64,000 nucleotides of DNA from positions 75,005 through 139,004 of the forward strand of contig NZ_LMDB01000035.1 of NCBI RefSeq assembly GCF_001425005.1, written 5' to 3'. This document shows, piece by piece, positions 24,343 through 31,929 of this stretch (within the stretch, counting starts at the first letter, position 1; every line of letters starts with the position of its first letter). Position numbers and translations under genes: made by a program. The notes under the pieces were generated by a model. That model had not been told where the DNA came from and ran no database searches. It worked only from the letters and a program-made list of their open reading frames with translations. Origin of the DNA: Duganella sp. Root336D2 (lineage in GTDB: Bacteria > Pseudomonadota > Gammaproteobacteria > Burkholderiales > Burkholderiaceae_D).

Positions 24343-24809
24343 TGGAAAACGAAGTACTCGCCTCACGCATCCTGATCATCGATGACCAGCCGGCCAACCT
24401 GCGCCTGTTGGAAGACCTGCTTGCCGGCGAGGGACTGACGCAAGTGGTATGCACAACGGATGCCAAGATGGCGCTTGGCCTGTATAACGCCTTTGACCCC
24501 GACCTGGTTATCCTGGATTTGATGATGCCCGAGATCGATGGCTATGCGGTGCTGGAACAACTCAAGCGCCGTGGGAATCCCTTTGATTTTCGCCCGGTGC
24601 TGGTCATTACCGCCGACGCCACAAGCGAAGCCAAGCTGCGCGCCCTGTCCCTTGGCGCAAAAGACTTCCTGAGCAAACCATTCGACACGCTGGAAGCGAT
24701 GCTGCGGGTCTGGAACCTGCTGGAGACCCGCGTGCTGTACAAACGCCTGCAAGCTTTGGCGCCGCAGGAAAGCCTGGCACCGCAAGGCTACCGCAGTCGG
24801 CGCGACTAA
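24339..24809 (+). CDS. Stand-alone receiver-domain response regulator
   Basis: This 156-residue protein is a receiver domain with no recognised output. It has ILIIDDQPANLRLLEDLL, phospho-Asp60 in VILDLMMPEIDGYAV, a conserved Thr in LVITADAT and Lys in FLSKPFDTLEAML. About 30 residues follow the receiver without a clear domain. It overlaps the CHASE3 kinase gene by 4 bp and probably receives phosphate from it, replacing that kinase's inactive receiver. The downstream target could be the GAF-LuxR protein or a diguanylate-cyclase system; this cannot be told from sequence. Confidence 0.88.
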   Translation: MMENEVLASRILIIDDQPANLRLLEDLLAGEGLTQVVCTTDAKMALGLYNAFDPDLVILDLMMPEIDGYAVLEQLKRRGNPFDFRPVLVITADATSEAKLRALSLGAKDFLSKPFDTLEAMLRVWNLLETRVLYKRLQALAPQESLAPQGYRSRRD

Positions 24810-24819
24810 GGAAGGCGGC

Positions 24820-25443
24820 ATGAGCAGAATAATGAAATTGGCGAGCGCATGCTCACTGCTCATCATTTCGTTCCCCGCCTGGGCAGGCGGCGTGATTTGC
24901 GAAGCTCCGTACTTTCGCCCCGGGGATGGCGGTCCAGATAGCGAACTGTGCGCGATTCAGGCAGCCGCAAAGCGATTCCTGGACCAGCAAAACATCAAGA
25001 ATAAGACGGACTGGAAGCCACTCGGCCCCGACATCCGCATGATGTTTGACCCTTGCCTTGTTCCGTTGGGCGCAACCTGGGCAATGCATGAAGCCAGGAA
25101 GAGCGTCATGGTCAGTTGTGACCGAACTGTAGCCTCCGCCTACGAGCGCAAGTGGACGGTCGCGGTGGCAGTCTCCGGCGAAAGCGTGCAGCTCAATTAC
25201 CACATTCACAAGGCAGCCGGCGCGTTCGTTCTCCGTGAGCAAACGCGAAGCAAGTTGAGGTGGAAGGCCGGATACCCATCTGATGAAACAATGGTACCGA
25301 AATGCGTCGTCCCCTTCGCCGTCGAATGGCGCGGCGGCCCCATGAACAGTGTCGATGTCATCTGCCGCAAAGCGATTCAGACCACATGGGGCAAATGGAA
25401 CTGGCGCGTCAGGGTACCTGTCGAACCGTCGCCAGCTCCGTAA
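24820..25443 (+). CDS. Secreted hypothetical protein
   Basis: This 207-residue protein has a signal peptide (MSRIMKLASACSLLIISFPAWA, cleaved before GGVICE). The mature part has five cysteines (VICEAP, SELCAIQ, DPCLVP, SCDRT and VPKCVV, plus VICRKA near the end) that could form disulfides, and many Trp/Lys residues. No family is recognised. GGAAGG lies before the ATG. It is 10 bp after the receiver gene and may be in the same transcript. Confidence 0.65.
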   Translation: MSRIMKLASACSLLIISFPAWAGGVICEAPYFRPGDGGPDSELCAIQAAAKRFLDQQNIKNKTDWKPLGPDIRMMFDPCLVPLGATWAMHEARKSVMVSCDRTVASAYERKWTVAVAVSGESVQLNYHIHKAAGAFVLREQTRSKLRWKAGYPSDETMVPKCVVPFAVEWRGGPMNSVDVICRKAIQTTWGKWNWRVRVPVEPSPAP

Positions 25444-25487
25444 CACAGCCAGCGGATGCTTTTCAGCACAAGGCAGTGCTCGCCGGG

Positions 25488-25691
25488 CTAGGTCCGCGAC
25501 CGCTTTCGACGATCCCCGTTGTTACGCTGAAATTCAGGGCCTGACATAACCCGCGATGCGACATCATCGGGGATGCCTCGATCCTTCATGTATTCAACGG
25601 CGGTTTCAATACTACCGTGGGTCGCGAGCATGATAGCCTTCTCCACCATGATCGCTTCACTAAACGAAGTTCGTCTGTCAATAGTGCCCAT
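25488..25691 (-). CDS. Small hypothetical protein
   Basis: This 67-residue protein, MGTIDRRTSFSEAIMVEKAI to the basic end RRKRSRT, looks helical, with a possible helical hairpin ending in GIPDDVASRVMSG. Start at 25691 is favoured by GGAGG eight bases upstream (an ATG at 25706 overlaps that GGAGG). No domain is recognised. It is the last gene before the arsenic-island border. Confidence 0.5.
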   Translation of the reverse strand: MGTIDRRTSFSEAIMVEKAIMLATHGSIETAVEYMKDRGIPDDVASRVMSGPEFQRNNGDRRKRSRT

Positions 25692-25882
25692 ACGTCCCAC
25701 CTCCATGTTCCGCAGCCTTCTGCTGCAATAGCCTAGTGATTTACAACCTACAGTTACTATCGATGCTTATTTGTAAATGTAGCGTAGAAATCTACTGTGG
25801 CGACGTTCGATAGAAGTGGTAACCCAGACGGGGGCTGGGCAAGACTGTAAGACGCCCATGCAGAAACCATTCAAAAAAAAAT

Positions 25883-25945
25883 CGAAAAAGCCCCGATTTT
25901 CGTCGAGGCTTTTTCAGTGTTCTGGCGGATAGCAGTGGAATCATG
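25883..25945. repeat. Decayed tRNA-Ser 3'-end/terminator copy (island left border)
   Basis: The segment shares CGAAAAAGCCC, a GGCTTTTTC arm, GTGTTCTGGCGGA and a weaker GTGG-GATTC-like tail with 32003-32065, where the intact tRNA-Ser gene and terminator lie. Distance between copies is 6120 bp in the same orientation. The intact copy is at the tRNA; this distal one is degraded, as expected for the far junction of an element that integrated into a tRNA 3' end. Confidence 0.6.
25884..25915. terminator. Hairpin terminator at island left border
   Basis: GAAAAAGCC at 25884-25892 pairs with GGCTTTTTC at 25907-25915, flanked by A and T tracts, so it could act in both directions. It is the homologue of the terminator behind tRNA-Ser at 32004. 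Confidence 0.65.
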
Positions 25946-26325
25946 TGCACAGAGAGGGCGGAAAATATGAATGCATGGGCAGCAAAAACAGTCGCCAGGA
26001 GCCAAAAAACCGGGGGGCAACCGCATCCGCCAGCGAAAACTGGCGCCGCTCCATCGTCTGGTTGGCGGGCGGCCGGGCCTTCCCATCGTCCAGTAATGCA
26101 TTTAATGGCAGGCAGGCGCTTAGCAAGGTAATGGCGAAGATCAAGCAGGTATGACGCCAATCGATACGCCCACGCCCATGAAAATGCTCCATATATCGCT
26201 GCGGCAGAAAGCCCAAGGTCACTCTGTATAGCGGGTGCCATGACGCCGAATGCGTAGTAAAGAACGCCCCATGAAATCACCTGCGTCAGTCCCAAGGTAA
26301 GCACTGCGATAGCAGGTCTCTTCAT
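25926..26325 (-). pseudogene. Broken MFS transporter gene
   Basis: The start is good: MKRPAIAVLTLGLTQVISWG followed by YYAFGVMAPAIQSDLGLS, a typical first membrane helix of an MFS permease. After GAFSWA the frame loses homology. A later piece in another frame (WRHTCLIFAITLLSACLPLN, RQFSLADAV) and a third back in the first frame (FWLLATVFAAHAFIFSALSV, HMIPLLS) are recognisable MFS fragments. A large internal deletion and at least one frameshift are therefore present. The homology stops at the left island repeat, and the rest of the permease (about 200 residues) is missing. MFS genes of this kind are often linked to ars operons. Non-functional. Confidence 0.75.
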
Positions 26326-26334
26326 CGCAATCCT

Positions 26335-27225
26335 TTAAGCGGCGCTCCGGCAGCATCCCGGCAGGAACATCGACCACACTTGCTCGATAAACGATGCGCG
26401 CGATGGATATTTGCTTCCTGCGTAAAGCCCGATCTTGCGTGGATGATTGTTAGCCGGGAGGTTCCGAAACGTGCCAAACACCTGGTCCCAGATCACGAGC
26501 GAATGGCCAAAGTTGCTATTGCCCTCTCCAGCGCAGCTGGAGTGATGCCAACGGTGAATCTCACTGGTACTAAATACGTAATTGAGCCACCCAGCGTGCA
26601 GCGGCAGGTTCGCGTGCTGCACCATGAGAACCGGCAGTGTCACCGAAAAGTACCCAAGGATCACCGCTTCCAGTGTTCCCAGCACCAGTAACGGCACAAT
26701 GCCCATCATGTAATTCAGCGCGTAATTGAGCGGATGGAAGCGGAAGTTATTGAGCGTGTACATGCGCTCGCTCCCATGATGCAGGGCATGCAGCCACCAC
26801 AACGCGGGACGCTCGTGGTGCAGGCGGTGCGACCAATAGCCGCCGAATTCCGCGATAAGCGCGGCCAGCAGCACTTGCAAGGCAAATGGCCAACTGGTTG
26901 GGAACAGGTCCAACGCCTTTGCTGTGCCGCTGCCAGCCAACGCTGCCGTCACCGCGAGAGGCCCCAGCCACTTCAGCAATGGATCCACTGCTGCAAATAA
27001 TACGGCGGCACTCGCAAGATCGGTCGCCACATCGTCCCGCGAACGAGACCATTCGGCACGGTAAGGCCATCGGCGCTCAGCCGCTACGCCGACCAGCATG
27101 ACCGCCACTGCGGGCAAGACGACAGCCAACTCCAGGTTGCCGCCACGTGTCAACGCAAACCAGAACGACGCAACGCTGAGCACCAGGGAAAGCGGAAGGA
27201 ATCCACGCATGAAAAGTGAACGCAT
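26335..27225 (-). CDS. Fatty acid hydroxylase / sterol desaturase family membrane protein
   Basis: This 296-residue integral membrane protein has hydrophobic segments near residues 8-25, 32-50, 68-95, 112-130 and 170-200. The di-iron His clusters of the superfamily are present: HRLHH at 133-137, HALHH at 146-150, QHANLPLH around 203-210 and HRWHH at 224-228. The start at 27225 follows GGGGGAGA; the frame is open further upstream but that part is antisense to the fusion gene. It lies 10 bp after the ArsN/ArsO-like fusion gene and is probably cotranscribed. A role in arsenic metabolism, for instance lipid modification, is only inferred from position. Confidence 0.85.
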   Translation of the reverse strand: MRSLFMRGFLPLSLVLSVASFWFALTRGGNLELAVVLPAVAVMLVGVAAERRWPYRAEWSRSRDDVATDLASAAVLFAAVDPLLKWLGPLAVTAALAGSGTAKALDLFPTSWPFALQVLLAALIAEFGGYWSHRLHHERPALWWLHALHHGSERMYTLNNFRFHPLNYALNYMMGIVPLLVLGTLEAVILGYFSVTLPVLMVQHANLPLHAGWLNYVFSTSEIHRWHHSSCAGEGNSNFGHSLVIWDQVFGTFRNLPANNHPRKIGLYAGSKYPSRASFIEQVWSMFLPGCCRSAA

Positions 27226-27235
27226 GCTCTCCCCC

Positions 27236-29095
27236 TCAAGCACAGCAACCGGAAGACGCGGACCTGCGCGGTTTGCAGGCGTTAGACGTGGCGCAGCCGC
27301 TAGCGCCTTTCGCCTTCTCCTCGACATCAAGGGCGCAGCAAGCTTCACTGCCAGCGTGCGCCGGGCCACCGCAGCAGCCAGTGGCGTCGCCTGGGGTATC
27401 GGCGCATTGGGTATTGCATACGCCGGTTTCGGGCAGTTCCAGCTGGACGGCGTCAGCCGCCGCAAAATCGCCGGCCAGCGCAGCCACAACAGAACGGACC
27501 TGCTCGTAACCGGTCGCCATCAGGAAGTTCGGCGCACGACCGTAACTCTTTGCACCGACCGCGTAATAACCTGGTTCCGGATGCGCCAGCTCGCGGTGGC
27601 CGTGCGGGCGGACGGTACCGCAACTATGCTCGTTCGGGTCGATCAGAGGCGCCAGCGCATCGGTGCTTTCTAGCCAAGGGTCGTGACGCACCCGCAGCTC
27701 GCGCGTCAAATCGAGGCTCGGGCGAGCTCCGGTCGCGGCAATGATGCGAGCGATTCCCTCAATGCGTCGTGCTCCACCATCAGCCCCGGTGGCATCCACC
27801 ACGAAGGTACCGTCCCGCTCCTGCAATGCACTGATCCGGAAATCAGTATGAAGTTCGAGGCGGCCGGACTCCTTCAAGGTTTTGAGCCGCGCCCCCAGTT
27901 GGCCGCGCGCCGGCAGGCCATCCGCATCGCCGCCGCCAAAAACCTTGGCCAACCGGTTGCCGCGCATCGCCCAAACAATCTCCGTACCAGGCACCTCCTC
28001 GGCAAGCTGGGCCAGCGCCAGCAGACTGCCTGCAGCCGAATGTCCAGCGCCGACCACCAGCACACGGCGCCCCGCGTAGAGCGGCCGAGCTTCGCCGAGG
28101 ACATCCGGCATGCCGTAATCGATGTGCGATGCCGCAGCATCTTCTCCGAGTGCGGGCAGCCCGTCGGCACCGAGTGGATTAGGCTGCGACCACGTACCGG
28201 TAGCGTCGATCACGGCAAGCACCTTATGGTCCTGCTCACCGGATGCACTTCGCGTCCTGACAACAAAGGGTGCCGTTTCGCGGCCGCGCGTCTTGACCTT
28301 GTCGAACCCGGCGCGGGTGACCTGAATGACACGGTGCGCATAGTGGACGTTTTGCACCAGTTCGGGCAGCGAGGCGAGAGGCTGCAGGTATGCATCAACC
28401 ACTTCACCCGCAGTTGGGAGATGGTCATCGGCAGGCGCGGTCCAGCCGTGCGCTTCGAGCATCCGGCGTGCAGCCTTATCGATGTTGTACTGCCAGGGCG
28501 AAAACAGACGCACGTGGCGGTAGCTATTCAGGTTGGCGCCCGCCGATTCGCCGCGTTCGAACACCAGCGGCGTAAAACCACGCGCAAGCAGGTGCGCCGC
28601 CGCAGCCAGGCCTACCGGCCCTGCGCCGAGGACAGCCACCGGGAGTTGGCTATTGCCGATGCGCGCGACCATCACCGTGGCCGATGCCGGGCACGCACCC
28701 TGGAATTCGCGCGACGCTTTGAGTACGTCGGGCGCGTTGCTACGCCCAACTTGCTGAAATCCTCTTTTACTGAAAAATGCCGCCGCCGTTGTAGTCAACA
28801 GGTAAAGTGCCTCAACACCTTCAGCGCGCGCCTTTGACCGGATCGCATCGAGCAACCGGTCACCGCCTCCCTGCCCGCGCAACGCACGGGCGACGGCAAC
28901 TGAACGCAGCAAGGCAACGCTGCCATAAAGCTCAAAGCCTGCGACGCACCTGATTTCGCTCCTGCTGGCGCCGACGACGAAGGAGTTCAAGTGTTCGCGG
29001 GCGCCTGCCAAAGGCAGTCCACATTCTTCCAGTAGTGTCTCGATGGCGGGCCAGTCCGCCTCAGTTGCACTACGAATTTCCAGGTTCAAGCTCAT
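27236..29095 (-). CDS. ArsN2-like acetyltransferase fused to ArsO-like flavoprotein with Cys-rich tail
   Basis: This 619-residue protein has three parts. Residues 5-145 are a GNAT domain of the ArsN2 type (ATEADWPAIETLLEECGLPL, acetyl-CoA loop RGQGGG at 73-78, YLLTTTAAAFFSKRGF, EFQGACPAS). Residues 150-555 are a flavin monooxygenase-like oxidoreductase with a first Rossmann motif GAGPVG at 157-162, a second near RRVLVVGAGHSAAGS, and a late YYAVGAKSYGRAPNFL. The last 60 residues hold ten Cys including three Cys-Cys pairs (GCCGG, ACCAL, GCCA), a likely metalloid-binding tail. A separate ArsR gene lies 57 bp upstream, but a terminator intervenes; ATTCGGCGAAT at 29113 may be its operator. Reactions are inferred; ArsN enzymes acetylate arsenic-containing compounds. 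Confidence 0.85.
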   Translation of the reverse strand: MSLNLEIRSATEADWPAIETLLEECGLPLAGAREHLNSFVVGASRSEIRCVAGFELYGSVALLRSVAVARALRGQGGGDRLLDAIRSKARAEGVEALYLLTTTAAAFFSKRGFQQVGRSNAPDVLKASREFQGACPASATVMVARIGNSQLPVAVLGAGPVGLAAAAHLLARGFTPLVFERGESAGANLNSYRHVRLFSPWQYNIDKAARRMLEAHGWTAPADDHLPTAGEVVDAYLQPLASLPELVQNVHYAHRVIQVTRAGFDKVKTRGRETAPFVVRTRSASGEQDHKVLAVIDATGTWSQPNPLGADGLPALGEDAAASHIDYGMPDVLGEARPLYAGRRVLVVGAGHSAAGSLLALAQLAEEVPGTEIVWAMRGNRLAKVFGGGDADGLPARGQLGARLKTLKESGRLELHTDFRISALQERDGTFVVDATGADGGARRIEGIARIIAATGARPSLDLTRELRVRHDPWLESTDALAPLIDPNEHSCGTVRPHGHRELAHPEPGYYAVGAKSYGRAPNFLMATGYEQVRSVVAALAGDFAAADAVQLELPETGVCNTQCADTPGDATGCCGGPAHAGSEACCALDVEEKAKGASGCATSNACKPRRSASSGCCA

Positions 29096-29112
29096 TCTTA
29101 CCCTCCTTTGTT

Positions 29113-29123
29113 ATTCGGCGAAT
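29113..29123. promoter_or_regulatory. Possible ArsR operator before the fusion gene
   Basis: ATTCGGCGAAT is a near-perfect 11-base palindrome with another GAAT close behind (ATTACGAAT). It lies 18 bp upstream of the minus-strand fusion gene, downstream of the arsR terminator. AATTCG-type halves also occur in the 29475-29550 promoter. Confidence 0.4.
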
Positions 29124-29140
29124 TACGAATGAAGTCTTTC

Positions 29141-29164
29141 AAAAAAATGCCCTCAGAGGGCATT
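29141..29164 (-). terminator. Intrinsic terminator overlapping the arsR stop codon
   Basis: AATGCCCTC at 29146-29154 pairs with GAGGGCATT at 29156-29164. On the minus strand the stem is followed by a run of Ts (29147-29141). The TGA of the arsR gene at 29155-29153 lies inside the stem. It should end most arsR transcripts before the fusion gene. Confidence 0.7.
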
Positions 29165-29470
29165 GATCAGCTGTTTAAGCTGCCCAATCCGTTCGGGATT
29201 GACGCAATAGCACACTCGTTGTGCGTCGGATGAGCCAAGAATCAGTCCCGCCTCCTTGAGAATGGTGACGTGCTGCGAGATGGTAGAGGGCGAAAGCGGC
29301 AGCACATCCGCGAGGTTACCGAAGTAGCACGCCCCGTACGACGCCAGGTAGCACAACAACTGGACGCGGGCGGGATGGGCCAGTGCTTTGCAAAGCTTGG
29401 CCACCTCGTCGGCATCTACTTTCGGCAATGCTCTATCCGAATTCTCTTCACAACAACTAATCATATCCAT
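29153..29470 (-). CDS. arsR: ArsR-family regulator (Cys-rich N-terminus)
   Basis: This 105-residue winged-helix repressor has ALAHPARVQLLCYLASYGAC, the recognition region PLSPSTISQHVTILKEAGLI, and a wing with QRVCYCVNP. Cysteines are at 6, 7, 27, 40, 48, 87 and 89; the N-terminal Cys6-Cys7 pair and Cys87/Cys89 are candidates for As(III) sensing, unlike the C-terminal site of the other ArsR 133 bp away. It is divergent from arsR2-arsC and its stop is inside a terminator hairpin. Confidence 0.88.
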   Translation of the reverse strand: MDMISCCEENSDRALPKVDADEVAKLCKALAHPARVQLLCYLASYGACYFGNLADVLPLSPSTISQHVTILKEAGLILGSSDAQRVCYCVNPERIGQLKQLINAL

Positions 29471-29474
29471 CTCA

Positions 29475-29490
29475 TTCGTTCATCGACGAA
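29475..29490. promoter_or_regulatory. Inverted repeat in the divergent ars promoter
   Basis: TTCGT-TCATCG-ACGAA at 29475-29490 is an inverted repeat in the 132 bp between the two arsR genes. Further AGAATAATTCG and AAGATAATTCGATATTCTTT-like elements follow at about 29495-29545. These are typical ArsR-type operators and probably serve both divergent transcripts. Confidence 0.5.
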
Positions 29491-29602
29491 CAAAGAATAA
29501 TTCGCATGTCATCAAGCTGTCAAGATAATTCGATATTCTTTGAAATGTCGTACAAAGATGCCATAATCGGCAAACCGAACAAAAGTCATAAGTCACACAT
29601 TC

Positions 29603-29926
29603 ATGAAAACCAAAACCGTCATCGCCGCCCTTGCCGCCTTGGCACAGGAATCCAGGCTCAACGCATTTCGACTGTTGGTCCAGACCGGACCGCAAGGCCT
29701 TGCCGCCAGCAAGATTGGCGAGCAGTTGGACATAGCGCCATCCTCGCTGTCCTTCCACCTGAAGGAGTTGAGCAACGCCGGGCTGATTGAAGCTCGCCAG
29801 GACGGCCGCTTCATCATCTACAGCGCCAACTTCGACACCATGAACGACGTGCTCTCCTTCCTGACTGAAAACTGCTGCGGCGGCGAAAGCTGCTCCCCAT
29901 CATCCAAAAAATCCTGCAACCCATGA
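29603..29926 (+). CDS. arsR: ArsR-family regulator (C-terminal Cys site)
   Basis: This 107-residue repressor has a winged helix (ALAQESRLNAFRLLVQTGPQ, APSSLSFHLKELSNAGLIEA, FIIYSANFD). The tail holds Cys91, Cys92 and Cys97 (NCCGGESC) and Cys105, resembling the C-terminal three-Cys As(III) site known for the Acidithiobacillus ferrooxidans type of ArsR. It is the first gene of arsR-arsC-aqpS-arsH: its stop overlaps the arsC start by 4 bp. The start at 29603 has no clear ribosome site. Confidence 0.9.
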   Translation: MKTKTVIAALAALAQESRLNAFRLLVQTGPQGLAASKIGEQLDIAPSSLSFHLKELSNAGLIEARQDGRFIIYSANFDTMNDVLSFLTENCCGGESCSPSSKKSCNP

Positions 29927-30399
29927 ACGTCCTGATCCTCTGCACTGGTAATTCCTGCCGCTCCGTTCTCGGTGAAGCCACCTTTAACCACTTGGCGCCT
30001 GCTGGCTGGCACGCCATTAGTGCCGGCAGCAAGCCTGCTGGCTACGTTCACCCGCGCTCGCTCGCCTTGCTCAAGCGCGAAGGCATAGCCACTGAGGGCT
30101 ACCACAGCAAATCCTGGGACAACCTGCCCGTGACGCCGGACATCGTCATCACGGTGTGCGGCAGCGCTGCAGGCGAGACCTGCCCTGCCTACCTCGGTCC
30201 AGTTTTGCGTGCCCACTGGGGCGTTGAAGACCCGGCCCACGCGACCGGTACGGATGAAGAAATTGATGCAGCATTCATGACCGCCTACCGCATCCTGCGC
30301 AAGCGCATCGAGACCTTCTTCTCGCTGCCGCTGGAGGAAATCAAGCATGACCGCGCACGCATGAAGGCGGAACTGGACCGCATTGGCGAGGTAGTGTGA
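29923..30399 (+). CDS. arsC: Arsenate reductase, thioredoxin-coupled LMW-PTP type
   Basis: This 158-residue enzyme reduces arsenate to arsenite. The phosphatase-type loop is Cys7-TGNSC-Arg13 (CX5R), with the downstream redox pair Cys79 (ITVCGSAAG) and Cys87 (ETCPAY), the three-Cys relay of the thioredoxin-dependent ArsC class. It also has SAGSKPAG and an acid DPAHATGTDEE loop. It would draw electrons from thioredoxin and hence from either TrxB in the window. It is coupled to arsR before it (4 bp overlap) and to the aquaporin after it (1 bp). Confidence 0.93.
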   Translation: MNVLILCTGNSCRSVLGEATFNHLAPAGWHAISAGSKPAGYVHPRSLALLKREGIATEGYHSKSWDNLPVTPDIVITVCGSAAGETCPAYLGPVLRAHWGVEDPAHATGTDEEIDAAFMTAYRILRKRIETFFSLPLEEIKHDRARMKAELDRIGEVV

Positions 30400-31121
30400 T
30401 GACGTTCTCCCGACGCATAGTCTCGGAGGCTCTTGGCACCGCCTTGCTGCTGGCCGTGGTCGTAGGTTCAGGCATCATGGCCGAACGCCTTGCCGGCGGC
30501 AATGTGGCCATTGCGCTGCTGGCCAACACGATCGCAACCGGCGCAGGCCTGGTCGCGCTGATCCTGATGTTCGGCACCGTCTCGGGCGCGCATTTCAATC
30601 CAGTGGTCACGCTGTCCGAAGCATGGCAGCGCAACGTACCAGCCCGCGAGGTCTTACCCTATCTTGTCGCGCAAGTCGCTGGCGCATTTGCCGGCGTCGC
30701 GGCTGCGCACGCCATGTTCAACGAACCCGCCTTCTTCGCCTCGGCGCATGTTCGCAGTGGTGTGGCCCAATGGTGGAGCGAGTTTGTGGCGACATTCGGC
30801 CTGATTGGCGTGATTATCGGTTGCTCGCGTAGCCGCCCATCAATCACGCCGTTCGCGGTAGCGGCCTACATCACTTCCGCTTACTGGTTCACTGCCTCGA
30901 CCTCGTTCGCCAATCCGGCAGTTACTTTGGCACGCGCAGCGACGGACACCTTCGCCGGCATTCGCCCCATCGACGCGCCCGGATTCATCATCGCCCAATT
31001 GCTGGGCGCCGCGGCCGCAACTCTGCTTTTCACCTGGCTCTACCCTGCACCGCCCGCTGACGCCACTGTCGGCGGCACCGTCGCACCGAGCGCATTTGCC
31101 AACCAATCAGTAACGGACTAA
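30399..31121 (+). CDS. aqpS: Aquaglyceroporin (AqpS-like) arsenite channel
   Basis: This 240-residue MIP-family channel has six hydrophobic segments and the two pore motifs HFNPVVT (Asn67) and FANPAVT (Asn172). In Sinorhizobium meliloti an aquaglyceroporin (AqpS) next to arsC lets arsenite leave down its gradient in place of ArsB or ACR3. The same gene order (arsR-aqpS/arsC-arsH) and the absence of any arsenite pump here support that role. Start ATG 30399 shares its first base with the arsC stop. Confidence 0.88.
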   Translation: MTFSRRIVSEALGTALLLAVVVGSGIMAERLAGGNVAIALLANTIATGAGLVALILMFGTVSGAHFNPVVTLSEAWQRNVPAREVLPYLVAQVAGAFAGVAAAHAMFNEPAFFASAHVRSGVAQWWSEFVATFGLIGVIIGCSRSRPSITPFAVAAYITSAYWFTASTSFANPAVTLARAATDTFAGIRPIDAPGFIIAQLLGAAAATLLFTWLYPAPPADATVGGTVAPSAFANQSVTD

Positions 31122-31124
31122 CGC

Positions 31125-31838
31125 ATGACCATCAGTGACCTGCCAAACATCAAGCCCGACTTGCTGGATATTCCCAGCATCGAGAAGCTTGCCGCGGAAG
31201 GAGATCTTGCTCATCCGCCGCGCATCCTGATGCTGTATGGTTCCTTGCGCGAGCGGTCTTTCAGCCGCTTCCTGACTTATGAGGCTGCGCGGATCCTTGA
31301 GCACTTCGGCGCCGAGGTTAAGATCTTCGATCCGATGGAACTTCCGATGGTGGGCAGCGTATCTGAAGACCATCCAAAGGTTCGCGAGTTGCGCGAGCTG
31401 TGCCTGTGGTCGGAAGGCCAGGTGTGGTGCAGTCCCGAGCGTCATGGTGCGGTCACCGCGGTGATGAAGAACCAGATCGACTGGATACCGCTGGAGCAAG
31501 GCGCCATGCGCCCTAGCCAGGGGCGCACGCTGGCCGTGATGCAGGTTTGCGGTGGTTCGCAGTCGTTCAACGTCGTCAACACGTTGCGCTTACTGGGCCG
31601 CTGGATGCGCATGTTCACCATCCCAAATCAATCATCGGTTCCGATGGCATACAAGGAGTTCGATGATGCCGGGCGCATGCGCCCTTCTGCCTACTACGAT
31701 CGCGTGGCGGACGTAATGGAGGAGTTGGTCAAGATTACGCTGTTGATGCGTGGTCGAACCGACTATCTGACCGACCGCTATAGCGAACGAAACGAGCGAG
31801 CTCAGGCGAAAATCAATCAACAGATTGCCCGCCTGTAA
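31125..31838 (+). CDS. arsH: ArsH, NADPH-dependent FMN reductase
   Basis: This 237-residue flavoprotein of the ArsH type oxidises trivalent organoarsenicals. Landmarks are RILMLYGSLRERSFSRFLTY, EVKIFDPMELPM, CSPERHGAVTAVMKNQIDWI and the PSQGRTLAVMQVCGGSQSFN block, with GRWMRMFTIPNQSSVPMAYK following. Starts 3 bp after the channel gene; last gene of the ars operon. Confidence 0.94.
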   Translation: MTISDLPNIKPDLLDIPSIEKLAAEGDLAHPPRILMLYGSLRERSFSRFLTYEAARILEHFGAEVKIFDPMELPMVGSVSEDHPKVRELRELCLWSEGQVWCSPERHGAVTAVMKNQIDWIPLEQGAMRPSQGRTLAVMQVCGGSQSFNVVNTLRLLGRWMRMFTIPNQSSVPMAYKEFDDAGRMRPSAYYDRVADVMEELVKITLLMRGRTDYLTDRYSERNERAQAKINQQIARL

Positions 31839-31929
31839 CGCTCTTGATGTGAAGAGGTTCAGATGGGCCAACGCAGATTGACTTTACACGATCGTGCACT
31901 GCTGCAGTTGAGCGAAGAGACAGTTTATG

